Part shown: piece after piece, positions 43,765-57,300 of the stretch | How the letters are laid out: each line of letters starts with the position of its first letter | Numbering within the stretch: the stretch's first letter is position 1 | Assembly: GCA_005765155.1 (NCBI GenBank) | Contig: VCCP01000006.1 | Span: 136,501 to 200,500 of the forward strand | Direction of reading: 5' to 3' | DNA from: Zelopaecilomyces penicillatus | Taxonomy: Eukaryota; Ascomycota; Sordariomycetes; Hypocreales; Pseudodiploosporaceae | DNA length: 64,000 bases | The notes under the pieces: generated by a model | The model's database searches: none | Seen by the model: only the letters and a program-made list of their open reading frames with translations | Told to the model about the DNA's origin: nothing | Translations under genes and position numbers: made by a program

Positions 43765-46588
43765 GATGCCAAAGTGAGGATAGCGTAGCTTTGAAGGCTG
43801 TTGTATGTGGCAGGGAGAAAGACTTGATCGATTCGAAAACGTGGAGTTTGTCGTGGCTCGCAGGTGCCGTTTGAGTCGAAAGATTGATGGAGATAAGAAC
43901 AGTTTGGCTGTTAGATGCCACAAAACGGCGGAAACTTATACGTACAGGCCTCATCGTCATTCAGGGAATCAATCACAATGAGGTTGCATTGTTGTTCACT
44001 TCTTGTTTACTCGTGGCTCACTGCCCGCCGTTTTCTGTGGTTTAGTCTGACCCCGCTGGGGCTGCTGCGGAACCAATCTCTATTTACCCATTCACCGTGA
44101 CTGAGTGAGGACTCTGATTGCACCCGATTCATGCGGGAGCATTCGGCAAGTGCCGAACTGACAACGTATGCAACATGCCAGTTTCTGGGTTCTTCAGGTA
44201 ACACAGTCATGACAAGGACGGCTGCAAACGGATATATGGCTCTTGAGTGCACACACTGTGGGTGTTTGCTCTTAGATGTTACCTTTGTGTTAGGCGACAA
44301 GGGAGAAGCAGCTTGAGTTCGGTTGAAGACAGGCTATCTCATCAACTTCCTCTCTGCCGCTTTTTCAACTATCGGGGAGTCTTGTATGCATCCACATATG
44401 CAGCTCTCAATATTTACAAAACATTACAGTACTTGAGCAACATGATGCATGTTAGTTGACGTCTCTAGCTCTAATAGAGTACGGTTTCTGAAGATTGCTA
44501 ACAAGCCTTAGGAGCCTAACGATGCCAATGGTTCTTGGTGTTGCTGTTTGATGCCGAGTAAGTTGATTATTGCTTTTGTACGACTTCAATGGTGTACATG
44601 GAATCTTGGAGAACTGCAAGTTTTTTAGTATACGGACAAACAGATGGGTTTCGCCCAATCGGATAGCTCGGTGGCGTGAATACGCCTCCGTACTAATTCA
44701 CAATGCCAGACTACATTGAAACCCAAACAGGTAAGACTTTCCTCTTTTCCCTTTTTCCTCCACTGAATTGTCAACCTAGGGCCGGCCATTTGCCTATACA
44801 GGGTTACTTTTCTTTTTACATTGATCTCTGTTCGGTCTAACAACCCACGCTGCTCCCACCGTATAACGGAGACATCCACTTTACAAGACGATCGTTGATC
44901 CGAGCACAAGTATCTTGTCAGTCAGAATTCTAGACAATCAACTGGCAGCCAAGAATTAACTAGCTTCTCGTGATCAGGCCGGTGTTAGTTTGCCACCAAA
45001 CCTAGCTAGCATGATGGCTTCATAGACAAACCGCTACATCAAGCAGCACCACAATGCGATGAGTTGCATGAGACCTACAGAGCTTTGACTGCGTACTAAA
45101 TAAATGTCCCCAAAAGATACATTGATTCAGTTTCCCTGCGGTCAATCTGAGATATATTTTGCTCTCCTGTTGTTTATGAATAGTTGTATCACTTCACTCT
45201 AGGATTGGGTAGGCGAAGCAGAATGGGCACTTGACAACACCACTCTTCAGCGGCCACCACGAGTATGTTGAGTTTCAGCCTTAGCTACTGGCGAATACTA
45301 CACCAGCTATGACGTCCCCCTATTGGGCTAGCTATTAACTAAGTAGCAGGCATTCCTGTCTGTATTTCTTTCACATGTCCATAATCGCTCGGCCGAGCAT
45401 CTGTGCCTGTCAATTGAGGGGGATCGCCCAGCACAAGCAATGATCGAATGTCTACCCCACACGCACATGAAAGCTCCACGCACAGGGATCGGCACTGACA
45501 AAGTTATGCCGCGGCCTGTCATTAGCATGGCTCCAGGATATTATTGCTTGACTCTGATGGGAATAGCTAATTTTACCCCGGACTTTTTCTTGGCTTTACA
45601 CTCCATTGACATTTAATTGGACCAGGCAAACTCATGCGATCTGCCTCTTTCGCATAATGCCTTTGAATTATAGGTATGGAGTCGGAAATAATTAGGCACG
45701 CTGCCCTCAACTGTTCAATCCTTCGGGCTGTTATTGTGTATTCGCTACGAAGTAATTATATCTTGAGCTGTTTTTTTTTTTCACGTGGCTTTTCTGTTCA
45801 GGCACTACGAATCAGCCACACATACATATCTACACCCATTCAAACAAGAACGAGGAAAAGGGATCTACGCGATTGGCGCAAATACTCGGCTACTGCCTTA
45901 AAATGGTGAAGATCAGGAACAAGGGCTTGCGGATGAAGTTGCCTCATTGAGCCAGATGGCGTTGGCAACATAGACACACCAGCGGGGGCATCTGGATCAG
46001 TTACTCACTTTTGCTTCCCCAGAGTGCTGCAGACATGGGGCATAGGTATAATCCAAGCGTGTAAGCGGGTGGTGGAAGACGCGATAAGATCTAACTTAGC
46101 TGGTGGGTAGTTTGAGACCTTTTGATTGTGTATGGGAAGCGGGTGTTGGGAATGACGAAATGACGAAATGGCAAGATGGGAATTAATGCGTGCCGACGCA
46201 TGAAGATGTGGATATAAAAGAGTAGTATCCCCGTCTTCTCTCTTCATCCTTTCCAAGTGGAACAGTTTGATGCAGAAAAGATAGCAGACTGGACAGATTA
46301 AATCTCAATATACACCTAGAGTGTCCCGCCGTCGGCTTTCACCTCATCAACCAGTCTGAGACATTTTCCCAAATCCACCAGTCCCCAAGACACAATCTCT
46401 CTTGTTTGATCCTACGAAAATAAAATAAAAAGCAAAACCCCCAAATGAACGAGAAGAAAACCCAATCAATCACGCCCGCACTCTGACGCCGTCCCACGAT
46501 ACTCATCCTTCTTTGCAACAACAACTCACAATTACACAAAAGACAAGCACAACTTCATCCCTCCTCACCGTCGCCAACGTCGCCCATC
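43765..46588. other. Intergenic, nothing recognised
   Basis: This 2.8-kb stretch shows no convincing gene. A TATAAAA at about 46213 and a CA-rich leader probably belong to the HsbA-like gene that follows, implying a long 5' leader or an alternative promoter nearer the gene. Confidence 0.45.
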
Positions 46589-47104
46589 ATGCAATTCCGC
46601 GTCCTCCCCATCCTCGCCGCCCTCGTGGCCACCGTCGCGGCGGACGCTTCTGTCATCCTCACCGCCGTGGAGACAATCACCCACGACACTGTCGCTCTCA
46701 ACAACACCGTTGCCGGCTGGAACGGTGGCTTGCTCGGCCTGCTCCCCATCGCCACAAAGTCCAAACATCTGCTCAAGGACATCAAAGCCAGCACCAAGCG
46801 CATTGAGAAGATGGAGCCGCTCACAAACGAAGAGGTCTTCCAGATTGCGGGAGCCACGCAGAACCTCGTCGCCGATGTGCAGCAGACCCTGGCCACTCTC
46901 ATTGCTGCGAAACCAAAATTTGATGACCTCCTTCTCGTCAGCCCCATCATTTTGCTCAACCTCAAGCAAGAGCGCAAGGCGACGACCCAGTTCAGCACCG
47001 CTGTTGTTAGCAAGGTGCCTGCTCCGCTGCAGGATATTGCCAAGGAACTCATCAAGCCCATTGACGCCATTTTCGCCAAAGGAATTGAGGCTTTCTCGGG
47101 ATGA
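46589..47104 (+). CDS. HsbA-like secreted cell-wall protein
   Basis: The single exon encodes 171 residues. A signal peptide (MQFRVLPILAALVATVAA) is followed by an all-helical domain beginning DASVILTAVETITHDTVALN, with TVAGWNGG and regularly spaced hydrophobics over about 140 residues. This matches the HsbA/galactomannoprotein family, whose founding Aspergillus member binds hydrophobic surfaces and recruits cutinase. No GPI signal or Cys is present, so it is probably secreted or loosely wall-bound. The leader before the ATG is C- and A-rich, as in well-expressed genes. The family call is fairly firm, the exact role inferred. Confidence 0.85.
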   Translation: MQFRVLPILAALVATVAADASVILTAVETITHDTVALNNTVAGWNGGLLGLLPIATKSKHLLKDIKASTKRIEKMEPLTNEEVFQIAGATQNLVADVQQTLATLIAAKPKFDDLLLVSPIILLNLKQERKATTQFSTAVVSKVPAPLQDIAKELIKPIDAIFAKGIEAFSG

Positions 47105-47436
47105 TACATGTCGTGGCCACTATGCACGATATGTCTCATACGTGTCTTCATATAGACCAGGGTTGGTGGATGTTTTGGTTCGGAGTAAAGACATTGACGA
47201 AAGCTCAATGTGAGGGCGCAGGTTTCTTGTATATACCTTAATCCAACCAGTGTGATATTACATGCCTAACATATTTTTGCTTATTGTTTTCAATACCATC
47301 CTCTAAGTTCAGTGTGCTGTGCCCCTACCATAAAACATGATGACTTATTTTGTTCTTCATTTCTTCATTTCTTCAAACGATGGCAACTGGCCAATCCATA
47401 TGATCCATTGTTCTTCTCATCCTGGGATTTTCTTCC
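47105..47436. other. Convergent 3' spacer
   Basis: Between the HsbA-like gene and the aminotransferase, which converge. It holds only AT-rich 3' sequence. Confidence 0.4.
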
Positions 47437-48653
47437 TTACGCCCCTTCCACCTTCTTATCGTTTTCTGTAATGTTGCACCGCCAGCCATAGTCGTCATTG
47501 ACTTTGCCAAGCTGGATAGCCTTTAATTGTGTCAAAAGCTTCTGGAAAATCGGCCCAGGCTCCTGTTGTGACTCAGGGAGGAAGGTCACCGTCTCGGCTC
47601 CGCCCTCGGAGGTGACAATGGGGCTCGCAGGCAAGAAGCTCGAGTTACGGCGGGTGATGGACCTGATAGGAACTAGGGCTGCTGCCGTGCCAGCGGCCAT
47701 GACCTCACTGAGGGAAGGCATTTCGGTGTACTTGACAGTCCGTCTCTCTACCCTCCAGCCATAACTGCGAGCGATCTCCTGGATGCTGTCGCTGGTAACG
47801 CTCTCAAGGACACACTTGGAGCTAGGGATGACGAGTGTCACGTCGCTGTCCCCTTTGGAAATAACACCAATGAAACTGCTCGTGCTGAATTCGTCAATAT
47901 CCTCGTGCTTGGCGCTATCTAAGTGCAATGTAATGCCGTAGCCCTCGGTGCGAGCCTTGTCACTCCACCGCAGCACTGGCGCATAATTGCCTCCAACCTT
48001 GACGTGGCCAACACCATGGGGGGCTGAGCGATCAAATTCATCCAGGATTAGAGCTTTGACGGGTTGTGCTCCATGGTAGACACCGGTGGGGATGACGAAG
48101 ATGGCAAATATGTACTCCTCAGGCGCCGTCAGGCCCAGTTGGGCGCTGGAGCCGTACATCTGAGGTCTGATATACAGGGCAGCACCCGTCTCATGAGGCG
48201 GGACAAACTCAGCATTGAGGGCGACAGCGGCACGGCAGGCCTTGAGGAATGTCTCAACTGGGACGGGCGGCATGGATGCCACCTCAGCAGACTGTTGCAT
48301 TCGAAGTGCATTGCGATCAGGGCGGAAGATGGCAATTCCACTATCGCCAGGCATACGGAAGGCTTTGAGTCCCTCAAAGGCCTGTTGTCCGTAATTGAGA
48401 CCCGTAGACATGCCATGAATGCGGATGTAGGGGTCGGTTACGAATCGCAAGGGTCCCCATGATCCCGTCTTTTTGGAGTAGGTTGATTCAATGTGGCCGT
48501 TGACTACATAATGCACCAAAAGGATTAGCAAGCATGGACACTCTGCAAGAAGGATGAATTATGCGCAAAATGCCTTGACTCACCCTCGCGGACGAAGAAG
48601 CCAACGTTGGACCAGTCAATGGCCGTGGTTGACGGAGGAGGAAAAGCTGCCAT
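47437..48653 (-). CDS. Branched-chain aminotransferase (PLP fold type IV)
   Basis: Exons 48584-48653 and 47437-48503 join across an 80-nt intron (GTGAGT...GTAG, branch GCTAATC) to 378 residues. The first exon (MAAFPPPSTTAIDWSNVGF) restores the family N-terminus. The protein interconverts Leu, Ile or Val and their 2-oxo acids. Marks are GLNYGQQAFEGLKAFR, the PLP-binding Lys192 in HVKVGGNYAP, DEFSTSSFIGV (where most family members have an E-x-G/S-T-N-like loop) and GTAAALVPI. No targeting peptide is obvious, so it is probably cytosolic. Fungi carry several paralogues, some in secondary-metabolite clusters; nothing around this copy suggests that. The family call is firm. Confidence 0.92.
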
Positions 48654-49926
48654 TATGAATGTGAGGTGAGGTGCTGTGTTGGACAATCCTTTTGTGAAGA
48701 GCAGCAGAGAGCCAATGCGAAGACAATTTGAGCGTCACTGTCTAGCTTTGAAGCAGCGATCAAGAAAAGAAAAAGCAGGCCCAAGTGGGAGGGGTTGTGC
48801 GTGGAGGAGAGAGGTTGAAAGAAGTAAGAAATTTAGAAACAACTCCCGAAAGCTAGTCAAGCTCCCTTGTGCTACTATCTAGTGGGCTGCTTATGTTGAC
48901 AAGGGCAAACGTGGCAAATCGGCTTAGAAGATGCAGAGTCTTACGTATGAAAAAGGCAGTAATTAGACGGGTGAGAAAAAGAAACAGGGAAAGAAAGCCC
49001 AATGGTTTCCGACGAGAAAGGCGCAAGAACCCTGAAGTGACTCCCCTCCCCTCCCTTCCTTCCCCATATCGGGCTCCGAGACGCTGGTGCCAAGGCGTCA
49101 AGTTCGCTATGACGGGGCAGCAACGGGGCGTTTGAGCTCCGATTTCGGGTGTGGGGCTGGCAGGTGCCTTCCGCTGCGCGGAGCGAGCAGGTGGGGTTGA
49201 TGAGCGTTGGCAGGGAAGGTTGAGGGGTGCGATTAAACTGTACGGCAAGTGTTCAAACTCAAGAGGCAGCAAATAGAGTGCACGCTATTGGTTCTTGTGA
49301 CCGAGCTCGGGCATTGGCCAAACAGTGGTTTCCCGGCATTGTGCATCTGACACTCGGCGAATCAGCAATCACCCTGGCAGGCACTTACGTCCCAACACGG
49401 AAAACGTCACAAATGTCAAGATCAATCAAGCCCTTTATGAATGGAATAAAACTATCTACATCGGCAAGGGATGCGGAGCTTTGCACTAGATTCTTCCCCA
49501 TCACCTATAAACCGATCAGACACATACACTCGCACTCAATAGTATACTACACCCATGCACATCAGCTCTGTTGTCATTCCAAGGCTCCTACAGTCATCAA
49601 GCCATGTTGAACGTTGTAAAATCACAAATCCCAACCGGCTCCAAAATGGACTGCTATGGCAAGTATACACAATGCAAAAAAAAATCGACTCGTGAGAGCA
49701 TGCAACTAATAGACAAATCTCAACCTTCCGACTTTGCTTTCGACTCGACTGTCCAATAGGACTTTTAACTATGAAGAAAGAAAAGGAAAAAAAAGCGCCA
49801 AATGATATCCCCCACACCCGCTTTGCCTTGATCAAAAACGCCTAGCAACAAAACAGCAAGCATATGTCACGGTCAAAAGCGAGCAGCAACACACCGCTTT
49901 GACATGTGTCAAGTCACCGCCCCCGC
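48654..49926. other. Intergenic, aminotransferase promoter
   Basis: About 1.3 kb with the promoter of the aminotransferase and the 3' flank of the trehalose gene. A purine-rich stretch at 48750-49020 is conspicuous. No gene is supported. Confidence 0.45.
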
Positions 49927-52812
49927 TCACGAAGACAGCGACGCCAGTCTCTGAAGACAAGTGAGAACACCTAGCGCAACAAAACTCGTTAGCCTCATGT
50001 AGTGAATAGTTGGATAGGATATCGCTGCTTACCGCTGACGCCTTGCGTCAAAGTAGCTGTGGCTTCGGTGCTTCGAGTGCCAAGGCTAACTGTAACCACC
50101 TGCTCCACACTGCTGTCCCGAGCCAAACGGTTGGCCCACTTAAACACCTTTTCATCCTCACGACCATCGCCAATGACCATCAAGAAATCAACAGGGCCGC
50201 CTTGAACTTGTTTCTCGCAGGCATTTCTCTTCAACATCTCAAATACCCTTTGAGCTGCGGTGCTTTTTGTCCAGTCCATGGGTTCCACCAAGATGGAATT
50301 ATCTGCGGCCAGCGCATGTACACGCTGTGTTTCGCATGCATCATTGACATGACTTGCGCAGTCAGATGCCTGGCGAGAGGCTCCTTCGATATCTTCAGCA
50401 GCACCATAGTGGAAGAGGAGGCTGCATCGGCGTTCCTCAATCTCAGCGCCGGGGGTTCTCTCAAGATAGTACCTCATGATGGGTTTAACCGAATCTTTCC
50501 AGTGTTTTATTTGGGACGAGTCAGCCATTTCTGTCCAGTTTTCACTGCCGCAATCTTTAAGGAAACAGCCATTCTCAGCAATGAGGCCCAGGTTTGGCAC
50601 CCGTCGGAAGACTCGATCGAGTTCTTCTGGCCGTCGACCAGACATGACGTAGACGGTGTTGCGTTCATCGAGCAAGAGGTCGTTGAGAACGTCCAGGGTT
50701 CTTTGCGGGCTAACGGGGATGATTTGATTCACTGGCCCCCAGCTAACCAAAGTGCCTTCGTAGTCGAGGATAAACAAGCGGCGCTTACTGTTTTGGTATT
50801 TGGAAGACACAGCTTGTACAGATAGCCGAGGGACGTATGTTTGATCCCGCTTGTGTTGCTCTTCATAGGCTTTATCCAATCGGGTGAGAAATTCGGCGAA
50901 CCAATGAGAACCGGTTTGGTGAGCAACACATTCATGAAGCTTCTCCCAGCGGCGTTGCTTCTCATCATCTCCCATTTCCAAAGCTTGCTTGATGGCATCG
51001 GCGCACTGGCGATAGTCCCATGGATTTACCGACAATTCATTCTTACCAAACAATGATGAGGTGCCTGTAAACTCGGACAAAATGAGGGAGCCGTGCTTCT
51101 TGTCTGGGTATACATTTCCGTCTTGGCAGAATAGGTACTCGTGGGATGTAAGATTCATGCCTTCACGTTGACTGGTGATCATCAGTGCATCAGCAATGGC
51201 GAGAAGGGCGAGATACTGAGCGTAGTCAATATCTTGCTTCAGGTATACGACAGGTTGATATGCCAGATTAGCCCACGACGAATTGACACGGGTGACAATG
51301 TCGGAGACGGCGGCGTCAAGATCGCTTGTCTCGCTGGATGATAAAGCCACCTGGATCAAGACGGTGTTCTCGCGCCATTCAGGGTTCTTGTTAAGAAACA
51401 GCTCGTACGCAAGTAGCTTTTGTCGAACACCACGAACATGATCAAGCTTGTCCCGAGCAACAATGAGCTTTTTGCCTTGGTATCGCTCTTGCATAATGCC
51501 GAGCCATCTCTTAACATCCTCCGAACCACGGTGCTTATTCAAACTGACGGGATCAATCCCAATGGCAAGGTTCATGACATCAACGAACCGATCCTCCAAC
51601 TCTAGGCCATCCGTGGTCGCTTCGACGCTGAGCAAGCGGCTGCAGGTTTGCAGGAAATGGCGTGTGTACTCGTGGATCTGGAACCCTACCAAGTTCGCAC
51701 CAAGCATGCCCTCCAACAACTCTTTTCGCACAGCTAGGCAACGGAAGACTTCGGATGAAGGAAACGCAACATGTAGGAAGAAACCAATCTTGGCATCAGG
51801 CAGCTTTTTGCGAACCATGCCGGGAACGAGGAGCAGATGGTAGTCATGAATCCAGATGACATCTCCTCGCTTCCAGTTCTGGACAATCTTGTCTGCAAAG
51901 GCCTGGTTGACCTTGACATAATACTTCCACGAATGATCCTCATAGGCTTTACTTTTGGGATTGTCAGGGATTTGATAATGGAAAACCGGCCAGAGGATCT
52001 GCTTGCAGAAATGACTGTAGTGGCCGTCAAAGTCCTTGTCGGAGCAGAAGACAGTCAACATATCATGCTCGGTCGCCAGAGTGTCCTCAATATCCTGTCT
52101 CTGTTGGGTACCCTCGAGGGCATCGGTTGGCATTCCCAAGGTGCCTACCCACATATACTCGTCGAGGTGATTATCACGGGCGGCGGCTTGAGCGGCGTTG
52201 CGAAGGCCTCCATTGCCCTGGTCCGCATTTACAACACGCCAATGCGCCGAGGCAAAGACCTTGTCGTGGCTTTCGCTGCGGATGAGAGGTCTGGGCTGAA
52301 CAATGCCGCGACGTCCAAGCTCCTTGGCCTTTTGCAGGGTCCGGTCGTGCTCGAAGATCGCAGCGGGCGGAGGGGAGTTGGCGCGCGACTGTGGCTGATT
52401 TGCGCGGCCACCCCAGGAAGGTAAGCCTTTATCCGTGGGCGAAACATCAGCATGGGGGAATTGGATGCGGAAACCATCTTCGTTTGCAAATGGGTCGGGG
52501 GAACCAGTCTCGTCAACAGGAGTAATAGGCGGAGTGATGTCAGGCTTCGGGGTGAAGAGACTTGGCTGGAGGTCAGGGCCGCCAGCGGACAGAGGCTTTG
52601 GTGTAGTGAGAGTTCTGGGCAATTGCCGTGTTTGATTCTGTCGTCGGGGAGGCGTTCCAGGAAGGTTGAACTGCACTGTCTTGGGAAGGAAGCTGCACAG
52701 GGAAAAACGGTCCTTTGTCAGCTCATGATATCAAGGGCCTGTAAAGCTAGTCCATGGATGAGAGGCTATAGATAATGGATTCCACTCACAGGGAGCAAAT
52801 AAAGACAGTCAT
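49927..52812 (-). CDS. Trehalose-6-phosphate synthase complex regulatory subunit (Tps3/Tsl1-like)
   Basis: Exons 52790-52812, 50033-52692 and 49927-49970 join in frame to 908 residues. The tiny first exon restores MTVFICSLFLPKTVQFNLP, and the last gives GVSGVLTCLQRLAS, both typical family ends. A Pro/Ser/Thr-rich N-terminal region (to about 130) suggests phosphoregulation. The GT20 domain follows (WIHDYHLLLVP, ARDKLDHVRG, QREGMNLTSHEY), then a HAD phosphatase-like domain. The phosphatase motif reads LDYEGTL (Asp651, Glu653) where active trehalose phosphatases have DxD, and the synthase loop has RE for RD. Loss of these residues marks the non-catalytic, regulatory Tps3/Tsl1 class rather than Tps1 or Tps2. 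It would tie synthase and phosphatase together for stress protection and storage sugar. Confidence 0.9.
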
Positions 52813-53228
52813 GATGGGCCACCTATGTCGTCCGTTCGATGAAGTAGTCGAATCAGCAGATAGTACAGAACAGTGATGAAATGTGCCTCAAAAAAAAGCA
52901 CAGCTCGGAACGTCCCCGTCGTGTCGCTAGCAAATATGATTATGGCGGCACATATGGAAGAAGGCGAGCTTGAGATTGAGGCAACAGGCTGCTATACTGA
53001 GCTAGAGGTTGGAGGGAAGTGCATCAACGTTGGGGTAGAAGATGTTGTGAGAGATGGCAACCAAGGTTGGGGAGGACGAGAAGAGGCAAAAATTTGAAAC
53101 CTGCACAGCTCTCTGTCAGCGCTGCAGTTGCCGCTGCTGTTGATATGTATGGTGTGACGAGTTGCTCTGGCGTAACAGCGGTGCTTCTGCGGGGGCTTTT
53201 TCTTTCTTCCCTGCTTGGAGACACCTCT

Positions 53229-53266
<38 letters not shown>
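53229..53266 (+). repeat. (TTGC)n microsatellite
   Basis: About nine tandem TTGC units. On the minus strand they read as repeated KQAS codons in a chance frame. The locus is probably length-variable. Confidence 0.9.
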
Positions 53267-54348
53267 TTCTAGGGCGAGAGGGCCCACTGCTCGGGCGGGA
53301 AGCGTACAGTACGGTAGTACTAAGATGGGTAGGCACTAGGTACGAGGTATTTTTAGCATTTGTGATCCATGTGTGTTTTCTGTTTATCCCAGCCCAAGCC
53401 TTGTCCATGCCCCCAAGATAGGAAGGGGTGTGGTGAGAAAATAAAAAAAAATAAAAAAAAAGCACGCACCGATACCAGCACCAGCAACACCAGATACAAG
53501 AGAACAGACAAGCAATGAGAGCCGAGTGACGTAATGCCACTAAAATCCGGGGCAAAGCAAAGAAGATAATAAAGTGGGAGGGGCGGCGGCGGGACGCGTC
53601 TCTCAACAAAGAAAGCGCCACCAATGTTGGTTCGTGTAGCGTTTCCTCGGATCGACGTCACGGCAGGAGGAGAATATGGTCCGGAGACGGACAAAACTTT
53701 TGCTGAACAGGGGGAGGGATGTTTTGGAGGGTTTTGGTGGGTTTGGGGTTGGGGTTGGTGAACAAACCAGTTTGCTGGCTGGATGAGTGGGTAGACGGGT
53801 TGGTTTTGAAAAGAGAAAATTGGAACCTGAATGGTGGCATGTTGAATTTATCATCATTATGGCCCTCGCAACGCCTCACAAGGCGCTCAAACGGCGCCTG
53901 CTCCAACAGCCCTCCTAGTACGAAGTACCCCGTACAATATCACAGATATGAGGCATTACCCTCATGCCCTGTATCTGTAATTACCAGTTCGTACCATCCA
54001 GGTACAGCCTGCGTACCCGTGCCGAGCATGCTGCAACCACTGCACAACACTGCACTGCGCTACGGCTGCTGGCACTACGGCTGCTAGTCTTAGTCTTGCT
54101 TGCAGCAGGTTCTCTGGGGTTTCAGGCGATCCTTGTCGATGCGCATCTGTACGTGTGCGTGTGGCCTTGTTGGCCCCACCATCACCTTTCAGGTCTCAGG
54201 ACTAATATCGGCTGGGGCTTACTCGGAGCTCCTCCTGGCGGCGGCACTGTGCATCCCTCTGGGCTGTTTGGTTGGGGGGTGGGGAGCTGTAAAACTGCAA
54301 GCTCTTTGGTTGGTGTAATTGCACATTCAATGTACTTTTGGCCTGGGC

Positions 54349-54381
54349 TGTGTATGTGTGTGCGTGTGCGTGTGTGTGTGC
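54349..54381 (+). repeat. GT-rich simple repeat
   Basis: An imperfect (TG)n tract with interspersed CG units, in intergenic DNA. Confidence 0.75.
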
Positions 54382-57300
54382 GCTCTGCGTTGAGAGTGCG
54401 AGCGTGAAGTGTTTGTGAGTGGATGAGTGAGTTGTGAACAACAGTGTGTCCTGTGTGTCTTCTGCTGCTGCACCACACTCTGCACTTTCCCAGTTAATAC
54501 TTCGTACCCATGGAAGGAGCTGCCCATGTCTGATTACAGGCGTCTCGGGCTTGGCTGCGGCTTTACATAACCCTACATAGTGGTTCTATGTCGTACCAAA
54601 ACGGGGCTGCCGAAGAGGTGTTTTAATGGCAACATTACCCTGTCCAGAAAAAGCCTCTCGCAATCAATGAATCAAATGAATGGATCCTGAGAAATGGGCT
54701 GGTATGAGGTGCCTGACAAGCGCCTGTGCGAATATCACTCAGCAGGGTCTCTCACCAAAACAAGGCCCTGTGGGCTCCCTCCCATTCCTGGCATTGTCCT
54801 GGAAACATGCCCGGTGCATCAGTGGGCTCCGTGAATCCTACTACTGTACCTGTACGGAGTAGTGCCCACTGGAGTTGTCGAGTCAAGCACTCTCCAGTGG
54901 GTGTAATTAGGTGGGCACGTACCCAGTAGGTTCAAGGAAGGTGCACTGTTGTCATTGTTGTCATTAGATAAACCACGTCTTTGCTTATCGTTTTCTCACT
55001 TTTTAATCTCAACCTTACACCTTCAGAGCTACATTCACATCACCATCATCATCTCCCTTTCTCCAAACAACCGTATCTGCAGGTCTCGGCAGAGTTCATT
55101 CCTGTCATGTGTGCCCCGAATTACTGAGCATCACCCCACCCCCCCCATTTCAGCCCCATCTCTCCGTCAACAACGCCTCAATCATGCACAGTTTGAAAGC
55201 AAAAGCCCTGTATCAGCAGTGGTCGTCTATAGATTTCTGTTACAGCCGAAAGAGAGCAAATAAAACCATATGGCACCTTATTTGCTCCTGTCAGTTATCT
55301 CTTTTTTTTCTCATCCTTTCCCTTGCCTTCTTGCATTTGCATTTGCATCTGCTCTGCCCCTCCATCCCTCCCCTTCACTCCACTTCCCTTGGACCACTTG
55401 ACCCCCCTTCGTGCAGTGCATTGCATCTTGCTGCGGTCCCGGAAATGTGATGGTTCGGGCTAGAAGTCTTCTTTGGTGATCCAGCAGCCAACCCTTCCGT
55501 ACATGTGGGCTCTATGGCTACTCCCGTTCGACCCAGCCGGCCGCTGGGCCACGGGCCAACGTAGCATCCAACAAAATTCAACAACGGACGGACTCTGTGG
55601 ACATTGCAACGCTCGTGCCTTCAGATGTAAATTTCTTTCTCATATATCGCTTTCGCTTTTTCGTTTTCCCTTGTCTTCGCTTGAAGCTTCTTCGCTTTTA
55701 GCCCTGTCTCTTGTCAGTGGTGCCCAACCGCTTAATTTCTTCCCAACTGCACCCGTAATACACAAAGTGGGTTGCGGAGAACTTCGATCGAACCGCAAAT
55801 ACCACTGCACACACTCATTCCTCAACTGCCACAGCTCTGTGCATACATTAACAAGGTAGGTAGGTACCTGCGTACTGAACAGATGCCATACCTAGATATG
55901 GAAGCACTGCCAAGACTGCAGCGCAGATAACGGCTGCTGCCTGTCTTGTGTGTAGAGGCAGTACATCAGCGGTTTAGGGCAGATAAGATGGCTTAGCATG
56001 ATGGTCATCTATCACATCTCGAAGAGCGCGTCGCAAAGTCCCGCATCCCGTTTCGTTTCTCGGGTTCTTCCCGCTGTCGATGGTGGCAGCCCCGCACCGA
56101 GTAACACGGGCCTTTGTCCGTCAGTCCAGCCTGGGCTTTCCCGATATCTCATGATATCTGATCATCCAGAACTCCCTTCCTTCCTGTTGCAAGCCCTATT
56201 CTTGTATCTTCTCGGTATATTGTCTGTATCTTGACACTTCAACATGCATGTCAAAGTCCGTCAAGGCTGGGAGGAGGAGATTGGGCTACGCAAAACAATT
56301 TTGTGCAGCCTCAATGGAAGGTTGCTGCTGGTGTTCAACGCGTTCAGACACGCACTGTCAGAATTGCGCAGACTGCGGGGGCGCCAGACTACATTGGGGG
56401 AAGCGAGGTTTGCCTAGCGGGAACTCTTGCATCGAATCATGCCCAGCACCAAACAAGTTAATCCAAAGTGGTCTGTACGGAGTACCATAGATCCCAGTTC
56501 ATCACGTCAAGTGGGCAAATGATGATGAATCGAGCTCACCACGCCATCATGGCACTGTAAGTGCTCGTTACTGATCATTGGTAGTGCCCCACCAATTACT
56601 TATTAGCTAATAACACCTGTTTATAGACATTGTAGCCCCGTACACATGCAATCGGAATCAAATTCCCATCAATCAACCCAGCCTAATTATTGCCGATGCA
56701 GCAATGTCGTGGCGATGCGGCATCAAGAACCGTTATTGGGCGAGGTTGGCCTGCATGCGACCCGAGAAGTGGGCACACTTATCCTATCTAATCATTTGCT
56801 ATATTTACTTCCCAATGCTCATAAAGTTGGCACTGGATCCAGACTTGAATGCTTGCCTGCCTGGCGCCAAGGTCATGATGTCGTCAACTGTCTACTAGGT
56901 ATTTACCAGTCAGCTAATACGTAAGGTATGAACAGGTAGATCGTAAAAAGACCTTTTTCCATGCTGCATCATTCCACAACACGTCTGCGCCTTGTGCAAC
57001 ATTTTAATCTTTTTCAGTACTGTTTGAAACCAAATTCCTCAGAGATTTTTACTAATAGTAATTGTGGAGGGTAAGGTCTAATTATTTAGACACGGACTAA
57101 TAATCCATTACGCAAAAACCATGTGTTCGTTTCAGCCCGCCCTGCCGATCCCGTCCCTAAAGTGGGTTTGGACGTTGCGTGCGTCTCATTTTCCTTTCAC
57201 CCTCATGCCAACCCAGCGAGGTTTGAACGCGGGTTGTAACGACGGGCTTTACTGTGAGTTGCACGTTCGATACCGAAGTATTTTTTATGTTTAATTACGA

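Noticed and set aside
53024..53287. Frame with KQAS repeats as a repetitive protein
   Set aside because: The repeats are only the translation of a TTGC microsatellite.
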